From the NCBI RefSeq assembly GCF_022605165.1, contig NC_063069.1, positions 5,394,001-5,458,000 on the forward strand: a stretch of DNA of 64,000 nucleotides. The letters run 5' to 3'. This document shows, piece after piece, positions 21,201-31,231 of the stretch. This DNA is from Purpureocillium takamizusanense. Lineage: Eukaryota > Ascomycota > Sordariomycetes > Hypocreales > Ophiocordycipitaceae. Each line of letters begins with the position of its first letter. Within the stretch, counting starts at the first letter, position 1. Position numbers and translations under genes: made by a program. Below the pieces are notes generated by a model, which did no database searches, was not told the DNA's origin, and saw only the letters and a program-made list of their open reading frames with translations.

Positions 21201-23451
21201 CATCAAAAACTTCAAGTCCCAGCGGTGGCGCACACTCCTGGGGTTCAACACGCAAGCACGGCTACTTCTTACTGGCACGCCGTTGCAAAACAATCTCACC
21301 GAGCTCTGGTCGCTGCTGTTCTTTTTGATGCCGTCTGAGAATGGCGTCGGCGGCTTTGCAGATCTCCAGGAATTCCAGGACTGGTTCCACAAGCCAGAGT
21401 CCCAAATTCTGGAGAGTGGCAGAGAGCAGATGGACGAAGAGGCCAAAGCCATCATCTCCAAACTGCACAAAGTTCTGCGCCCTTACCTGCTCCGGCGCCT
21501 CAAGGCCGATGTGGAGAAGCAAATGCCTGGCAAGTACGAGCACGTCGAGTTTTGCCGCCTATCGAAACGCCAGCGAGAGCTCTATGACGGCTTCCTATCC
21601 CGAGCCGACACCAAGCAAACGCTGGCATCGGGGAATTACATGTCCATCATCAACTGCCTCATGCAACTACGCAAGGTCTGCAACCACCCAGACCTTTTCA
21701 CTGACCGGCCCATCATGACCTCGTTCCGCATGGCACGGTCCGTTCCCTGCGACTACGAATTTACAGAACGCATAGTGCGGCACTCGCTGCTAGCAACGCC
21801 GCCCATGGCAAAGGTCAATCTCAGCTTCCTCAACCTCATCCCAACCGAGCACGAGCAGCTCTCGAATGCGAGAGCGGAGAGAATCGCACAATTAAGCTCG
21901 CACCGGACGCTCATGGACCTTAGGGAGGCGCAACGGAGCCGCGCCCAGAGCTCGTGCATGACACTCGACCCGTCAACGGTAGAATCCACCATTGCTTACC
22001 TTGAAGGTGCGTCTCGATGGGGACGCTTTGAAGAGCTCCAACATTGTGTCTATCTCAACGCCCTCCGCCGTCAGCAGCGACCGATCTACGGCGAGAGTTT
22101 GGTCAATCTCGTCAGCGTAGAGGCACACCGGCGCCCCTGTCGACCTCGTCCGAGGGTGCCTCGGAAGATCATGGCCTGGTTTGAAGACGACTCCACATTT
22201 ATTCGCAACCTGATTCCCAGCCTCGACCAGCGAGCCGACAGCTTCAAGACGACAATTGAGAAATTTTCATGCGTAACGCCAGCGGTCGTGACGCGCGACC
22301 TGGAACGACCCATGCTTGGTCGTATGGGCGTGCAAGCCTTCACTGATGCCGACTTGAAGCTGTCAGCGCCTGTCCGCTGGGCCCCCTTTATGCCGAAAGC
22401 GGCGCCTCCGGACCCCTGGCATGAGGCTCGCATGCGTCTCAGCATACAGTTTCCAGACAAACGACTGCTGCAATACGACTGTGGCAAGCTTCAAGTGCTC
22501 GACAAACTTCTCCGTAGGCTCCAAGCAGGCGGCCATCGGGCGCTGATATTTACACAGATGACCAAGGTCCTCGACATCTTGGAGCAGTTTCTCAACATAC
22601 ACGGCCACAAGTACCTACGCCTTGACGGCGCGACCAAGGTGGAGCAGCGCCAAATCTTGACGGACCGATTCAACAACGACCCTCGCATCCTCTGTTTCAT
22701 TCTGTCAACCAGATCTGGTGGGCTGGGCATCAACCTGACGGGAGCGGACACGGTCATATTTTACGACCAGGACTGGAATCCAGCCATGGACAAGCAGTGC
22801 CAGGACCGTTGCCACCGAATCGGACAAACACGCGACGTGCACATTTATCGTCTCGTCAGCGAACACACGATTGAGGCCAACATCTTGCGCAAGGCCTCGC
22901 AGAAGCAGATGCTGGATGATGTCGTCATCCAGGAGGGCGAGTTCACGACTGACTACTTCAATCGCGTGTCCGTCCGGGACGTTTTGGGTGAGAAAATTGA
23001 CTTTACGAGCGAGGGCGTGGCCGCTGCAGATGCTGCTCTCGACCGCGTCCTGGGCGGACCGTCGGAGAGCAAAGACCAGCGCACCGTAGGCCGTGTACTC
23101 GAGCAAGCCGAGGACAGGGAAGATGTCGCCGCGGCGAGGATCGCGGAGCGTGAAATACAGGCAGACGATGCCGACTTTACAGAGAAGCCCAGCGGCCCCG
23201 CTTCGGGGGCATCGACGACACGACAAGGTACGCCCGCCAAGTCGGTGCTGGACGGCAGCGTCCTAGACGGCGTCGACTCGGTGCAGCTGGACGAAGATGT
23301 GGAGTACAATGCTTGGGGAGACAGAGTTGGCAACATTGACGATTACATGCTTGGCGTCATGGCGGCAGAGCTCGAGGGTACGAAGCTGGAGCTGCCCAAG
23401 GACAAAAAGAAGAGCAAGAAAAAGAAGGGAAAAGACACAAGGAAGCGATGA
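18292..23451 (+). CDS. swr1: SWR1 chromatin-remodelling ATPase
   Basis: Single exon of 1719 residues starting at the first in-frame ATG (18292; a second ATG follows at once). SWR1 is the catalytic ATPase of the complex that replaces H2A-H2B with H2A.Z-H2B in nucleosomes. The order is: acidic and basic disordered N-terminus; HSA-type helix near residues 348-400 (WARRDHMVKAMSNFRKLLLAEQQRH), which binds actin and Arp4; a long acidic linker (residues ~460-850) with Asp/Glu clusters suited to histone binding; the Snf2 N-lobe with DEMGLGKT (about 863), DEAHNIKNF (about 966) and LTGTPLQNNLTELWSLLFFLMP; a split-helicase insertion of about 300 residues, the INO80/SWR1 hallmark; and the C-lobe with LIFTQMTKVLDILEQFL and DQDWNPAMDKQCQDRCHRIGQT. 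The C-terminus is lysine-rich. The long insert and HSA domain separate it from INO80 and Snf2/Isw types. Confidence 0.96.
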   Translation: MMPETASPKVQPAMADPDSSSDELSPPPDDASIEELKIGDGGFAPLTEEHADDDATPHTNGHVPAELNGHHDSSDDDSERPTKRRKTRDSTPPPTARKPKIESPPWKKIEAEGPTSYTENGRRKSGRINTLPLDLHPPGKKRLTRQSLGGRPSGTPKKDTTSASTKGSRSVPSKDKAAKKVVSTPKSASKKPVAEPRLSNRSRRRTPSPRPQPTRHSTRPRRASRLAADSDTSPINDSKFGYYDASGRSPRSRWRIVPGAIPLVHPDQVRKRPKIGTSFEDFWARAGDIPVEEGGLQASEDGPPYTDDVAFKEAQTILRIEHEVEPGGLLSRERCSLFAPEGEEEPPRQWARRDHMVKAMSNFRKLLLAEQQRHRATAKKLAEACRDEWWRRQPKSAEQVEAEERDKWILRYRVVIRALIGTWENVKAQVNQRRLEEWEAEEQRRVKAALNEAVSLSEQKLQARRELDSGMPSDEDGFDDLSDDMSGSGSDGDDDLLSDEDGQDDDDSDNMSTSDDDEGDESKDVADEGLTQEQLRAKYAHIPELGPHSPSHDDTTSADPATAETDADAAQETSDESVDMDDDLGSSDMGSDDDDDESEGGDESADESEGEAGGLLGLFFGKSELKQIQDQAPEDTTANGDDIKLDDTHVQGPDGTDKACPITNDAVDDDDAMSLVRLPESVNGDGLEDEQANGPQDEDAMTDKVDVSAKADEPITTQIRDDEDDKAHIPDQQTNGDAQRNTSPADDVAMADADQAGDPGEHTAVAEKPASPETEPVTNPASQDPSQSPATSETKPSDVDGASTVDLAVAKVGKSRSPSQPAPESHKMEVPFLLRGTLREYQRDGLDWLAGLYANNTNGILADEMGLGKTIQTIALLAHLACSHEVWGPHLVVVPTSVMLNWEMEFKKWCPGFKILAYYGSQEERKRKRQGWNNDDVWNVCITSYQLVLQDHQVFKRRRWHYMILDEAHNIKNFKSQRWRTLLGFNTQARLLLTGTPLQNNLTELWSLLFFLMPSENGVGGFADLQEFQDWFHKPESQILESGREQMDEEAKAIISKLHKVLRPYLLRRLKADVEKQMPGKYEHVEFCRLSKRQRELYDGFLSRADTKQTLASGNYMSIINCLMQLRKVCNHPDLFTDRPIMTSFRMARSVPCDYEFTERIVRHSLLATPPMAKVNLSFLNLIPTEHEQLSNARAERIAQLSSHRTLMDLREAQRSRAQSSCMTLDPSTVESTIAYLEGASRWGRFEELQHCVYLNALRRQQRPIYGESLVNLVSVEAHRRPCRPRPRVPRKIMAWFEDDSTFIRNLIPSLDQRADSFKTTIEKFSCVTPAVVTRDLERPMLGRMGVQAFTDADLKLSAPVRWAPFMPKAAPPDPWHEARMRLSIQFPDKRLLQYDCGKLQVLDKLLRRLQAGGHRALIFTQMTKVLDILEQFLNIHGHKYLRLDGATKVEQRQILTDRFNNDPRILCFILSTRSGGLGINLTGADTVIFYDQDWNPAMDKQCQDRCHRIGQTRDVHIYRLVSEHTIEANILRKASQKQMLDDVVIQEGEFTTDYFNRVSVRDVLGEKIDFTSEGVAAADAALDRVLGGPSESKDQRTVGRVLEQAEDREDVAAARIAEREIQADDADFTEKPSGPASGASTTRQGTPAKSVLDGSVLDGVDSVQLDEDVEYNAWGDRVGNIDDYMLGVMAAELEGTKLELPKDKKKSKKKKGKDTRKR

Positions 23452-24761
23452 GACCGGGACACGGTGTTTTTTATGGGGTGGGGGGCTTCTGGCCTAGAAG
23501 GGTACCGACCTTGTGGCATTAAGGATGGACTGTTGGAATAGTGTATTATAGTACAAAGCATGGCAAGGGCATGAGGTCTTATACGGGGGCCGTCTACATT
23601 GTATCGACGGCTGGAGTTTATGGGTGGGCGGGCCATATTAGCAAGCATGCAAAACCGGCGCAGGGCAGATGACGTGGGCGACCAGGAGGCCGCTGCCAGG
23701 AGGATTCGGATCGGTGGGTTTGAACTTTTGGCGTGTACAAATTACGTTGCAATGCGACAGGGAAAGGTATATCCTTCAAGCAAGATTTTTTCCGTAGCTG
23801 CTCTTTGGGCGGCATGGAGTTGTACGATTCTCAGCAGAGCCCAACTCGCGATGCCATGGCAAGATGCCATAACAAGGTCCGCGTTGCATCGGATCACCAA
23901 TGAGCCAATGATGCTCACGAGTCGGTGCCGATGTTGGTTGGCAGGCAGCCACCGCGAGCTGTTGCCATACCGTGTTGCATGTATATATATATATATACGA
24001 TGCATGAGATGGTGAATCGTGGCCGACGGGATGTGGTGTTGGTGATTGCAAGGGCCGGCAACCATGTTTGATGGTGAAACCAGGCCCGGTCTGGAGTCAG
24101 AGGGGAGGAAGATGGCGGGAACCTAAGCTCCCGCGCGGGAGGGGAAGCGGGGGGGGGGGGAGACAAGAGGATCTGTAAGCTTGTACGGGTGGACGCCCCT
24201 GACTTGGAGTGCCAAACAACAAGTCAATCGTTACGGTGGATGTGTAGGGGGGTGCTGATGGGCGGCAGGGGCGTAAGTATCTTAAGGTGCGGAAGTTTCT
24301 CTGGCGGAGTCGACGTGGGGAGTACATTAGGGTACTTTCTGGGGGAGGTTAGGTTTGGGTTTGTCATACCGATGGCTTATACGAAGTACCTCGTCCGTGT
24401 CTGGTGGCTAACGAAAGCGCTCTTACCTATTAGCTGACTGAAGCTATTACCCTGGAGGTGCTGGGTATCAGTGCAACAAATTCAGTCGCAGTACAATTTC
24501 AATCATTTGGAAGATTTGAACTTGCACCACCAAGTCTCACGTACGGGCGACTTCCATTAGACAGTATGTGCCTTATGTGCCTTGTTGTAAACTTTCTGGC
24601 TTGACGAGAACGAGTAGTATTGCAAGTGAGGTCGGCTCCCTGTCCAGAGACACAACCGCTACCCTATTCCCGCTATTTAATCCACCCCTATTTAAAGACG
24701 ACATACTACCCCATACATGTACTCAAATAGATGATCTTTAAGGCGACCCTCGTAACGAAGT
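23452..24761. other. Intergenic region between convergent genes
   Basis: 3' flanks of SWR1 and of the conserved protein at 24762. It contains a TA microsatellite, a G run near 24150-24160 and a TACGAAGTAC motif near 24380. No domain-bearing frame. Confidence 0.55.
23982..23997 (+). repeat. TA dinucleotide microsatellite
   Basis: Eight perfect TA units in an otherwise GC-balanced intergenic region. Confidence 0.9.
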
Positions 24762-26246
24762 TTAACTAGCGTTATTGTTGTTGTTGCTGTTGTCGGTGCT
24801 ATCATCGGCCTTGATGGAAAGGTACTTGCCGGGATAGTACTTGGAAACCCACATCTCGGCGAGCATATTCTTGGTGATGCTCTTAAGGTAGTAGTTGATG
24901 GGAACACCGCTCTTGCCGTCGGCAGCCTTCTTGAGATAGTCCTCGAGGGCCGTCATGAGGGAGTTGATGTCGAGGACTTTGTTCGCTCCATCGTCAATCT
25001 CTCCCAGGGCCGACAAGGCCGACTTGATCTCGCTCGACTTCATGCTCTGCATCTGCTTGCCGGTGCGCGCCGAGTCGGCGGCCGACTTGACGGCGTCCTG
25101 GTCGGCGGCGGTGGCGTTTTGGATCGTGGCAATGGCGGCCATGCTCTTCTGGGGGTCGAAGTCGGTAAACTTCTCCACGCCGAGCTTGACCTGGCTGGCG
25201 ACAATAGACGGGATGACGCCCATGCTGATGAGGGTGACGTGAGACGAGATGTTCTGCGAGCTGAGCAGGTTCTTGACATCGTTGGAGAAGGACGTGTTAA
25301 CGCCGAAGCCGCCCGACGCCTTTTCGAACCAGGCGCCGGCGTCCATCTGGGACTGCAGGGACGCGGCGAAGGAGCTGAGGCTCTCGCTCGAGGTGCTCTC
25401 GCTCACGTTGAGGATATGCACCATGCCGACGAAGCTGGAGCCGTACGTCATGCCGGAGATGATGCTGAACTCCTTTTCCTTCTGGCCGCTGTCCTGCTGC
25501 GAGGCGCGGGCGATGGCGAGCATGTTGTCGGAGCTCTCGGGCTTGATCTGGTCGTCCTTGCCGAACAGGTCGTTCCAGACCTTGATGCCCTTGTCGACGT
25601 TGATGACAAAGGGGGCCAGGATGGAGGCGTTCTTATGGGTGCAGGAGACGGAGAAGACGAGCGTGCCGGCGAGGCTGTGCTTGCTCGTCTGGCTGCTGAC
25701 CTGGGACTGGGCGGCCTTGCTCATCTGGCTGGAGACGTCGTTGCCCAGGTACGAGAGCGAGGAGGAGATGAAGGTGGAGACCGCGCTGGCGTGCGAGTCG
25801 GACCGCTGCTCGTTGATGTCGACGGAAAAGTACTGCACGTCCATGTTGAGCGAGTCGGCCGACAGGGGCATCGTCTTGATCTCCGTCTTGACGAAGTCGA
25901 CGGGGCTCTCGGCCTCGTAGTTGACCATGCGGATCTTCTCGCGGTACCCGACGAGCTCGTCCTCGACCTCGAGCTTCTTCTCGCAGTACTGGCCCGCGGC
26001 GTCGCCGATGGCCTTGTCGAGCCCCTCCATCTTGGACTCGAGGGCGGTGGTGGGGACGCCCAGGTTCTGCAGCTCCGACTTGGTCATGTCGAGGCTGCGC
26101 TTGGACGCGAGGAGCGCGTTGAGGTGCTCCTGCGCGGCGTCGGCCTTGGACTGGATGTCGGACATTTTGGAGATGTTGGCGATGCGGTCCGGGTGGACGA
26201 CGTTGGCGAGCACGAGGCTCGGGTCGTAGGGGATGGTGGAAGGCAT
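24762..26246 (-). CDS. Conserved fungal protein of unknown function, 494 residues
   Basis: Single exon. The ATG at 26246 was chosen because the ORF upstream of it is His/Gln repeat encoded by a microsatellite, while the conserved region starts MPSTIPYDPSLVLANVVHPDRIANISKMSDIQ. An N-terminal helical region (about residues 25-105) with heptad-like spacing suggests a coiled coil. It is followed by an alpha/beta region with the blocks VQYFSVDINEQRSDSHASAV, SLAGTLVFSVSCTHKNASIL, APFVINVDKGIKVWNDLF, IISGMTYGSSFVGMVHILN and SGGFGVNTSFSNDVKNLLS. The tail ends in Asn repeats coded by a triplet array. The whole reads as a soluble intracellular protein with no signal peptide. Similar proteins are, from recall, widespread as hypothetical proteins in asco- and basidiomycetes; no biochemical role is known to me. 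It lies next to the toxin-like gene on the same strand, about 1.3 kb apart. Confidence 0.82.
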   Translation of the reverse strand: MPSTIPYDPSLVLANVVHPDRIANISKMSDIQSKADAAQEHLNALLASKRSLDMTKSELQNLGVPTTALESKMEGLDKAIGDAAGQYCEKKLEVEDELVGYREKIRMVNYEAESPVDFVKTEIKTMPLSADSLNMDVQYFSVDINEQRSDSHASAVSTFISSSLSYLGNDVSSQMSKAAQSQVSSQTSKHSLAGTLVFSVSCTHKNASILAPFVINVDKGIKVWNDLFGKDDQIKPESSDNMLAIARASQQDSGQKEKEFSIISGMTYGSSFVGMVHILNVSESTSSESLSSFAASLQSQMDAGAWFEKASGGFGVNTSFSNDVKNLLSSQNISSHVTLISMGVIPSIVASQVKLGVEKFTDFDPQKSMAAIATIQNATAADQDAVKSAADSARTGKQMQSMKSSEIKSALSALGEIDDGANKVLDINSLMTALEDYLKKAADGKSGVPINYYLKSITKNMLAEMWVSKYYPGKYLSIKADDSTDNSNNNNNAS

Positions 26247-27534
26247 GATGATGGTGGTGGTTGCTGGTGCCCTTTCGCGGGAGTGAGGAGAAGACAAAGG
26301 GGTTAGAGTGATGAGGAGTTTTTGTTGTTGTTGCTGATGTTGTTGTTGTTGCTGATGTTGCTGATGTTGCTGATGTTGCTGATGTTGCTGATGTTGCAGA
26401 TGTTGTACTTGGTGTTTTCGATGGCTGAAGCTTTCCTGAGTGCTCTGAGGAGGAAGAAAACTGCCATGAGAGCGAGACAAGGCATGTTTAAATAGAGAAC
26501 AGGGCGGCTATCTGGACACGGAGCAAGTTCACGATGTTCAGTGTTCAGTTGAAGCCCGGGCGGTTTGATTATCGTGACCGCCCTCGACGCCGTCAATAAT
26601 CCGCCGGCGGAGGTTTGAATATCAAGACTATTGGACAAAGGTGATCTCCGATGCCGAACCCGAGACCCATGAAAGAACACATTTGGTTATATCCTGCAAC
26701 TCACCGTTCCTCAGCTGCTGCACGACAACGAGGCGCGGCCGCAAAAGGCATCGGAGCGGTTGAACGGGGCACGGGGCTAGACACCCGGCCGCAATGGGCA
26801 TCTCAGCTCTTCTCTCGCACGTCTCCTCTGTTCCCATCGCGGCTCCTCCGTCGTTCTGGTTTGTCCGGAGTTGCCTCTCAGCTTCGCTGCCATCGTCCGG
26901 GGAAGGGGCTCCTGACCAACGGCTAAGTCCCAGAATAGCCCGGCCCCCATGGGCTTACATGCAGTCCCGCCGCTTGGCGTTCGCACCGGAGAGAGAGCAA
27001 CGGGGCGTGTAAGAGCTTCCATTGGCCGGGGGGTCCGACAGGTAGATGATGGTTCAAGGGGTTGCACGGCCCTATCGAGTAAAGGTCTGGCTTCCTCGAA
27101 GGGAACATGTGTGTGCTTCGCTGCCGAGTCCGGAGACGCCACCGTCCAGTGGTCGGCGGAAAGGCAAACCGTGGATCGTTCTGGACACGATACGGTTACA
27201 TCGACCCCTTCACTTTTTTCTCCGTCGATGAGATGTGGAATCGGTTGGAACCCTCAGGGGTGGAAGGGCCAGTCTTGGAGTTCAACTACGCTACGAGAGC
27301 GGATCTATAGTCCAGAATAGATGCCACGTCTCCTATATTAGGGGCCTACGAGTCAATTACCCCAAGTTCTTCTTCGTACTTCGTATTCCTTCTTTCTTAG
27401 AAAACCGAATACATATGACTTTTACTAATAGAGTATCCTTGACGAAAAGTTGCGGTCAGTGGTGGCCCGGCCCGGCTTAATGAGCTACGTCCAATCCGTA
27501 GTATCCCGAGGTTGGTTGGGCACGATCCCTGCAG
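26247..27534. other. Intergenic region with His/Gln-type repeat
   Basis: 5' flank of the conserved 494-residue protein and 3' flank of the toxin-like gene. The first 240 bp are open in frame with the downstream gene but repetitive. From about 27300 to 27480 the DNA is AT-richer and carries a TACGAAG direct repeat (27374-27387, minus orientation). No other gene seen. Confidence 0.55.
26320..26405 (-). repeat. Interrupted CAA/CAT/CAG repeat upstream of conserved protein
   Basis: On the minus strand this reads as repeats of CAT-CAG-CAA, about five uninterrupted nine-base units plus imperfect copies, and would code His-Gln-Gln if translated. It is in frame with the downstream ORF but precedes its likely start, so it is probably 5' leader or promoter DNA. 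Confidence 0.85.
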
Positions 27535-29944
27535 CTATTCCTTCGTGCCCAAGGGCGAAGAAGGCGCAGGAGCGTCAGGCTCATCGTCGTCGGCCCCCTC
27601 ACCGGGTTTTTGGTCGAGACTGAGACCATACATCTTCCACAGCACCTGGGCCGGCACGCCGATCCTCGCATCCCCGCTCCACGTCCAAGGGCTATTCCAT
27701 GTCGTTTGCTGCCGCTCGTCTGCCGCCGCTAGTGCCCTCTTAAAGTCCGGGTCCCCTACGAGTTCGCGCGCAACCCTGTCCGGATTAGGCCGCGCCCTGG
27801 TGGCCGCCGTCTGGGAGAGGTCCTCCGCGGAGCTCAAGTCCTGCACGACGAGATCGAAGCCAACGTCTACCTGGGACAAGTCCGCCGAGCAAATCTCAAC
27901 CAGCTCGAATACGGGAGCCATGGGCGTGCCAGAGGCTGAGTAGGCTGTGGCCCACTGCTCGGTCACCAGATGTCGCGACATGGCCTTGATGAGCGCGTCG
28001 GTCGTATCGAACGTGACCATGGCGAAGTTGGGATCGTAGAAGTGGTAGGAAGAAAGATAGGCGTTCCTGATGGTAGCCCCAAGGAGCATGGCGTGGCCCT
28101 CGGTGTGTAGCATGAACATCCGACTCGCCGTGCCGGATTGGATTTGCAGAGCCTCGACGGCCTGCTCGATGGTAACTCGGCCGCGTGCCGTCGACGCCGC
28201 CAAAGCGTCAGCGCCAATTCGCAGGTTCTGCAGTCCGTAGAGCAGTAGTCTTGCGTCTGATGAGTTGACGGGCGTGGCTGTGCGGAGAGACGCGAGCTTG
28301 GCCATGATGCGGTCCACGGCTTCCTCACCGTCCGCCCAGAGAGCCACCGCGACGGCGCGCACCAGGGGGTAGGACCATCCGCACCCGCCGAGGCGGAGCA
28401 TGACGTCCTGTGGCATCGCCTTGACCTTTCCACCGCTATCCTTGAGCAGGTACTCGATGACACGGTTGGCCTCCTTTAACCGTTCGAGCCCCTCTTGCTC
28501 GGCAGCATCGTCCACACGATGTAGGAGGGCGCCCAGCTGCGTGTCTGTTAGGTTGTAGAGCGACCCAAGACAGAGCTTCCTTAAGTCTAGCGATGTCATG
28601 CCTGCAGAATACTGGCGCACTTGGATCCTGTCGTACGCCGCATACCCGTCCGTCACGGCCTTGTTGGGCGTCATCCGTAGCCTCGCCGCCAGCATATCGA
28701 ATTTCTCTCCCGACGTGGCGCCCTGGAGCCCGGCGCGTAGCACGTCTTCTGTCTGGACGACTGCCGCGGCGCCCCCCTCGCGTCGTGTCAGCTGCCAAAG
28801 ATAGAGGAAGTCGTAGTCTTGGCCGTCTACCAACAGCAACTCGATCTCTGGCAACATGCGCCTGGCGGCGTCCCTGTCTGCCGTCCCCACGCCTGGGTCA
28901 TCTTGCAACTGAGTTACGAGCATGAGCTTCTCCTTGACGCCCCGGAAGTACTCAAAGTAGACTCGAGTGCCGCGGACAGCCGCGTTACTGAGTTTGGGAA
29001 TCGGCTCGTCTGCTTTGAACACGAATTCGCCGTCAGTTTCCCTCAGGAGGCTCGGGAGCTCTGCAGGGTTGAAGCTAGTGGCAATCTCCCGCATTCGCTG
29101 GCGGACTCGCTCGCGGTCTTTGCAGGCCTTCGCGATCCTCTCTTCCGCAAGCCAGCGCCTCGCGGGCGCGGCGGGGTCGATGAACCTGGTGATGACATGC
29201 TTTTCGGGGTCGCTGTCGCGAAACTCGTACTCATCATGGGCAGGAGGCACGCCCTGGAGCAGCTGCGCGTATAGTTTCCACCCAGAGTGTTTGCCTCTGT
29301 ACTGCATGAGCACCGTGGCGAGGCTGCCGCGCTCGTCGCCGTAGTCGCGGTGGTCCATGGCCGCGACGGGCTTATCGTCGTGCGTCTTGCCCACGGCGTC
29401 GTCCTGGTCGACAGCCATGACGACGTTGTCGTGCAGCTCAGAGGCGTTGCCGCGAGGGTCGTGGAAGACGCGGTAGTGGGTTTCGTCGAGGGACGTAACG
29501 ACGATGGAGCAGCCGCTCAGCATGCCCGTGAGGAGCATTGTGCTTTCACAGCCCTCCGGTGGCGCCTTGGGATGTTTCGGAATGTCGACAAAGGCAGGCG
29601 TGTTGGTTCTCCAGGCGCCGCCTTTGTAGCCCAGATAATATGCCTGTCGCGAGTACGTCTCTTTCTTGTACCGGCCGTGGAAGCTCAGGTTGTAGCTCAT
29701 CCCTCCTGCCTTGGACGAGGCGCTCGGAATAAGCTTGAAGTACACCATGTCCGGGATATTGGCTGCCTGGGTGGACAGGGAGGGAAAGATGTTCCCGCTG
29801 CCCACGGGCCGCACTGTGAGGAACTGCTCTGCGTCTTCGAAAAGACCTGCAATGTCCTGGCTTCCTCTGTAGACATGTTAGTTGGCTGATTTGTCATGAC
29901 TCAAATGTCTCCTGTCAATGTCTTTCTTACACTGCGTCGTCCAT
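27535..29944 (-). CDS. Bacterial-toxin-like protein with SGC-type deamidase motif and C58/Mcf-SHE-like protease motif
   Basis: Two exons: 29931-29944 (14 nt, MDDAV start) and 27535-29866, giving 781 residues. The intron has donor GTAAGA, a perfect CTAAC branch and a CTACAG acceptor. No signal peptide. The N-terminal domain has MLLTGMLSGCSIVVTS with Cys124, then YRVFHD with His140, 16 residues later. This is close to the Leu-Ser-Gly-Cys plus His arrangement of CNF-type Rho glutamine deamidases, a fold shared with other toxins. A helical middle follows. The C-terminal region has LGGCGWSYPLVRAVAVALW (Cys500), LHTEGHAMLLG (His596) and YHFYDPNFAMV (Asp616), a Cys-His-Asp set with the layout of C58-like proteases in large bacterial toxins such as the SHE domain of Photorhabdus Mcf1 and the LifA/Efa1 group. 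Assignments rest on motif recall. It could be a cytosolic effector-like protein, an acquired toxin fragment or a neutralised relic; the reading frame is intact. Confidence 0.75.
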
Positions 29945-31231
29945 GGTGAGGCAAAGCGGATATTATAGGAATCGCGCGTCATTCATGGAGACAAGAAGAA
30001 AAGTTCCGTGGTTCAACTCAGAGAAAAAGAGAGGCCTCTTTTGGCCGGGTTCGGATGCAACTTATACGCGGCCTATAGGAGGGACGGGTTGTGCTTCGCA
30101 TGGTCTGGACTCTGGTCAGTCCTCGCTGACCATCTTCGGACACGACCGACCATACAGCGTCGCACTTTGGCTGTTCAGCTGCAGTCGGGCAGGCCCCCAA
30201 GGCGCCCTTCGCCCCGTCCGGCATCCTGGGCACAGCTCAGCTGCCGGATTGGCGCGCCCGACTTGCTCGTTCGATGGGACGTTGTGATCCAATTGGATAA
30301 GCCGACTGCAACTTGATACTGAATGACGTTTGGAACGGACTGGTATTTGTTGACCAAGTTTTATATAGGAGCGATGATGGGGTTTGTCAATAAAGTCGTA
30401 TTTTCTTTAATACGGCCAACCTACTAACTAACGTTAGCAACCCTTTGCACTTCGTTTATAAGCCGGGTGGCGGCGAAGGAACTCATGTTTCAAGCGAGTC
30501 CAATCAGAGCCGGCCTGGCCTTGCCTTACTTATTAGTAGACGCCCTAGACAGCATAACCATTCAGTGGACTACTAACGGGTTAGTAATAATGGAACCCCC
30601 ACCAGAAGGGAAGTCGTCAACAGACACCTCACGGGCTGGCCTTCATCCGCAGCCCCAGGTACCCCGAGGTACCCACCCCCCCTGTCCGCACAGGCAGTAC
30701 CTTCACTGTCAGAATCCACAGCAGCACCTGCACCAGCAACGGCAGCAGCGACCAATCCAACCAACCAATGGGCCAGCCAACCAGCCCCTCGACGTCGTCG
30801 GGTCACGACTCGAAGGTCATCATCACCGACAGCTTCTCTCTGTTCCCCTTCTTCACCTGCACCTTCATCTCTTTGCCATCCCCTGGCCACCGCATACAGC
30901 ATCCACGACGCCCAATCGCTACGCGTCCAGGATTGTTTCCTACACCGACAACGCAACCCGGACGACGCGCCTCGCGCGACGGGCGAATGGCTTGCGCTGA
31001 AGTCGCCGTTGTCATCGTCTCCCACGCCACTGGCACCGTCCGCTCCTGAAGAAGCAACGACACGGACCGCCACATCACACCACGTCACTCGCCCCCCCGC
31101 CCTCGGCACCGTCGGGACCCCGAGAGAGCCTCATCGCGCGCACATTTAATCTTCAGCGCAGTTCCCCGTTGCCCATCGCCCAGCCCGCGCGCGCGCGCGA
31201 CCCAGCAGCTCCCGGCGCACCACGCGGAGGG
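29945..31231. other. Intergenic region between divergent genes
   Basis: Separates the toxin-like gene (minus) from the kinase gene (plus). AT-richer between about 30300 and 30600 (TTTATATAGG near 30359 could be a TATA-type element for the minus-strand gene). Downstream part is CA/CAG-rich with no domain-bearing frame. Confidence 0.5.

Noticed and set aside
25119..26306. 395-codon open frame on the plus strand
   Set aside because: Antisense to the conserved 494-residue gene; composition is Gly/Asp/Val-rich, as expected from GC-rich third positions, with no domain.
10545..29944. Toxin-like gene and Imm5-like gene as a cognate toxin-immunity pair
   Set aside because: They are 16.4 kb apart with unrelated genes between, on opposite strands, and Imm5 is not known to me to match these toxin domains; each is reported separately.
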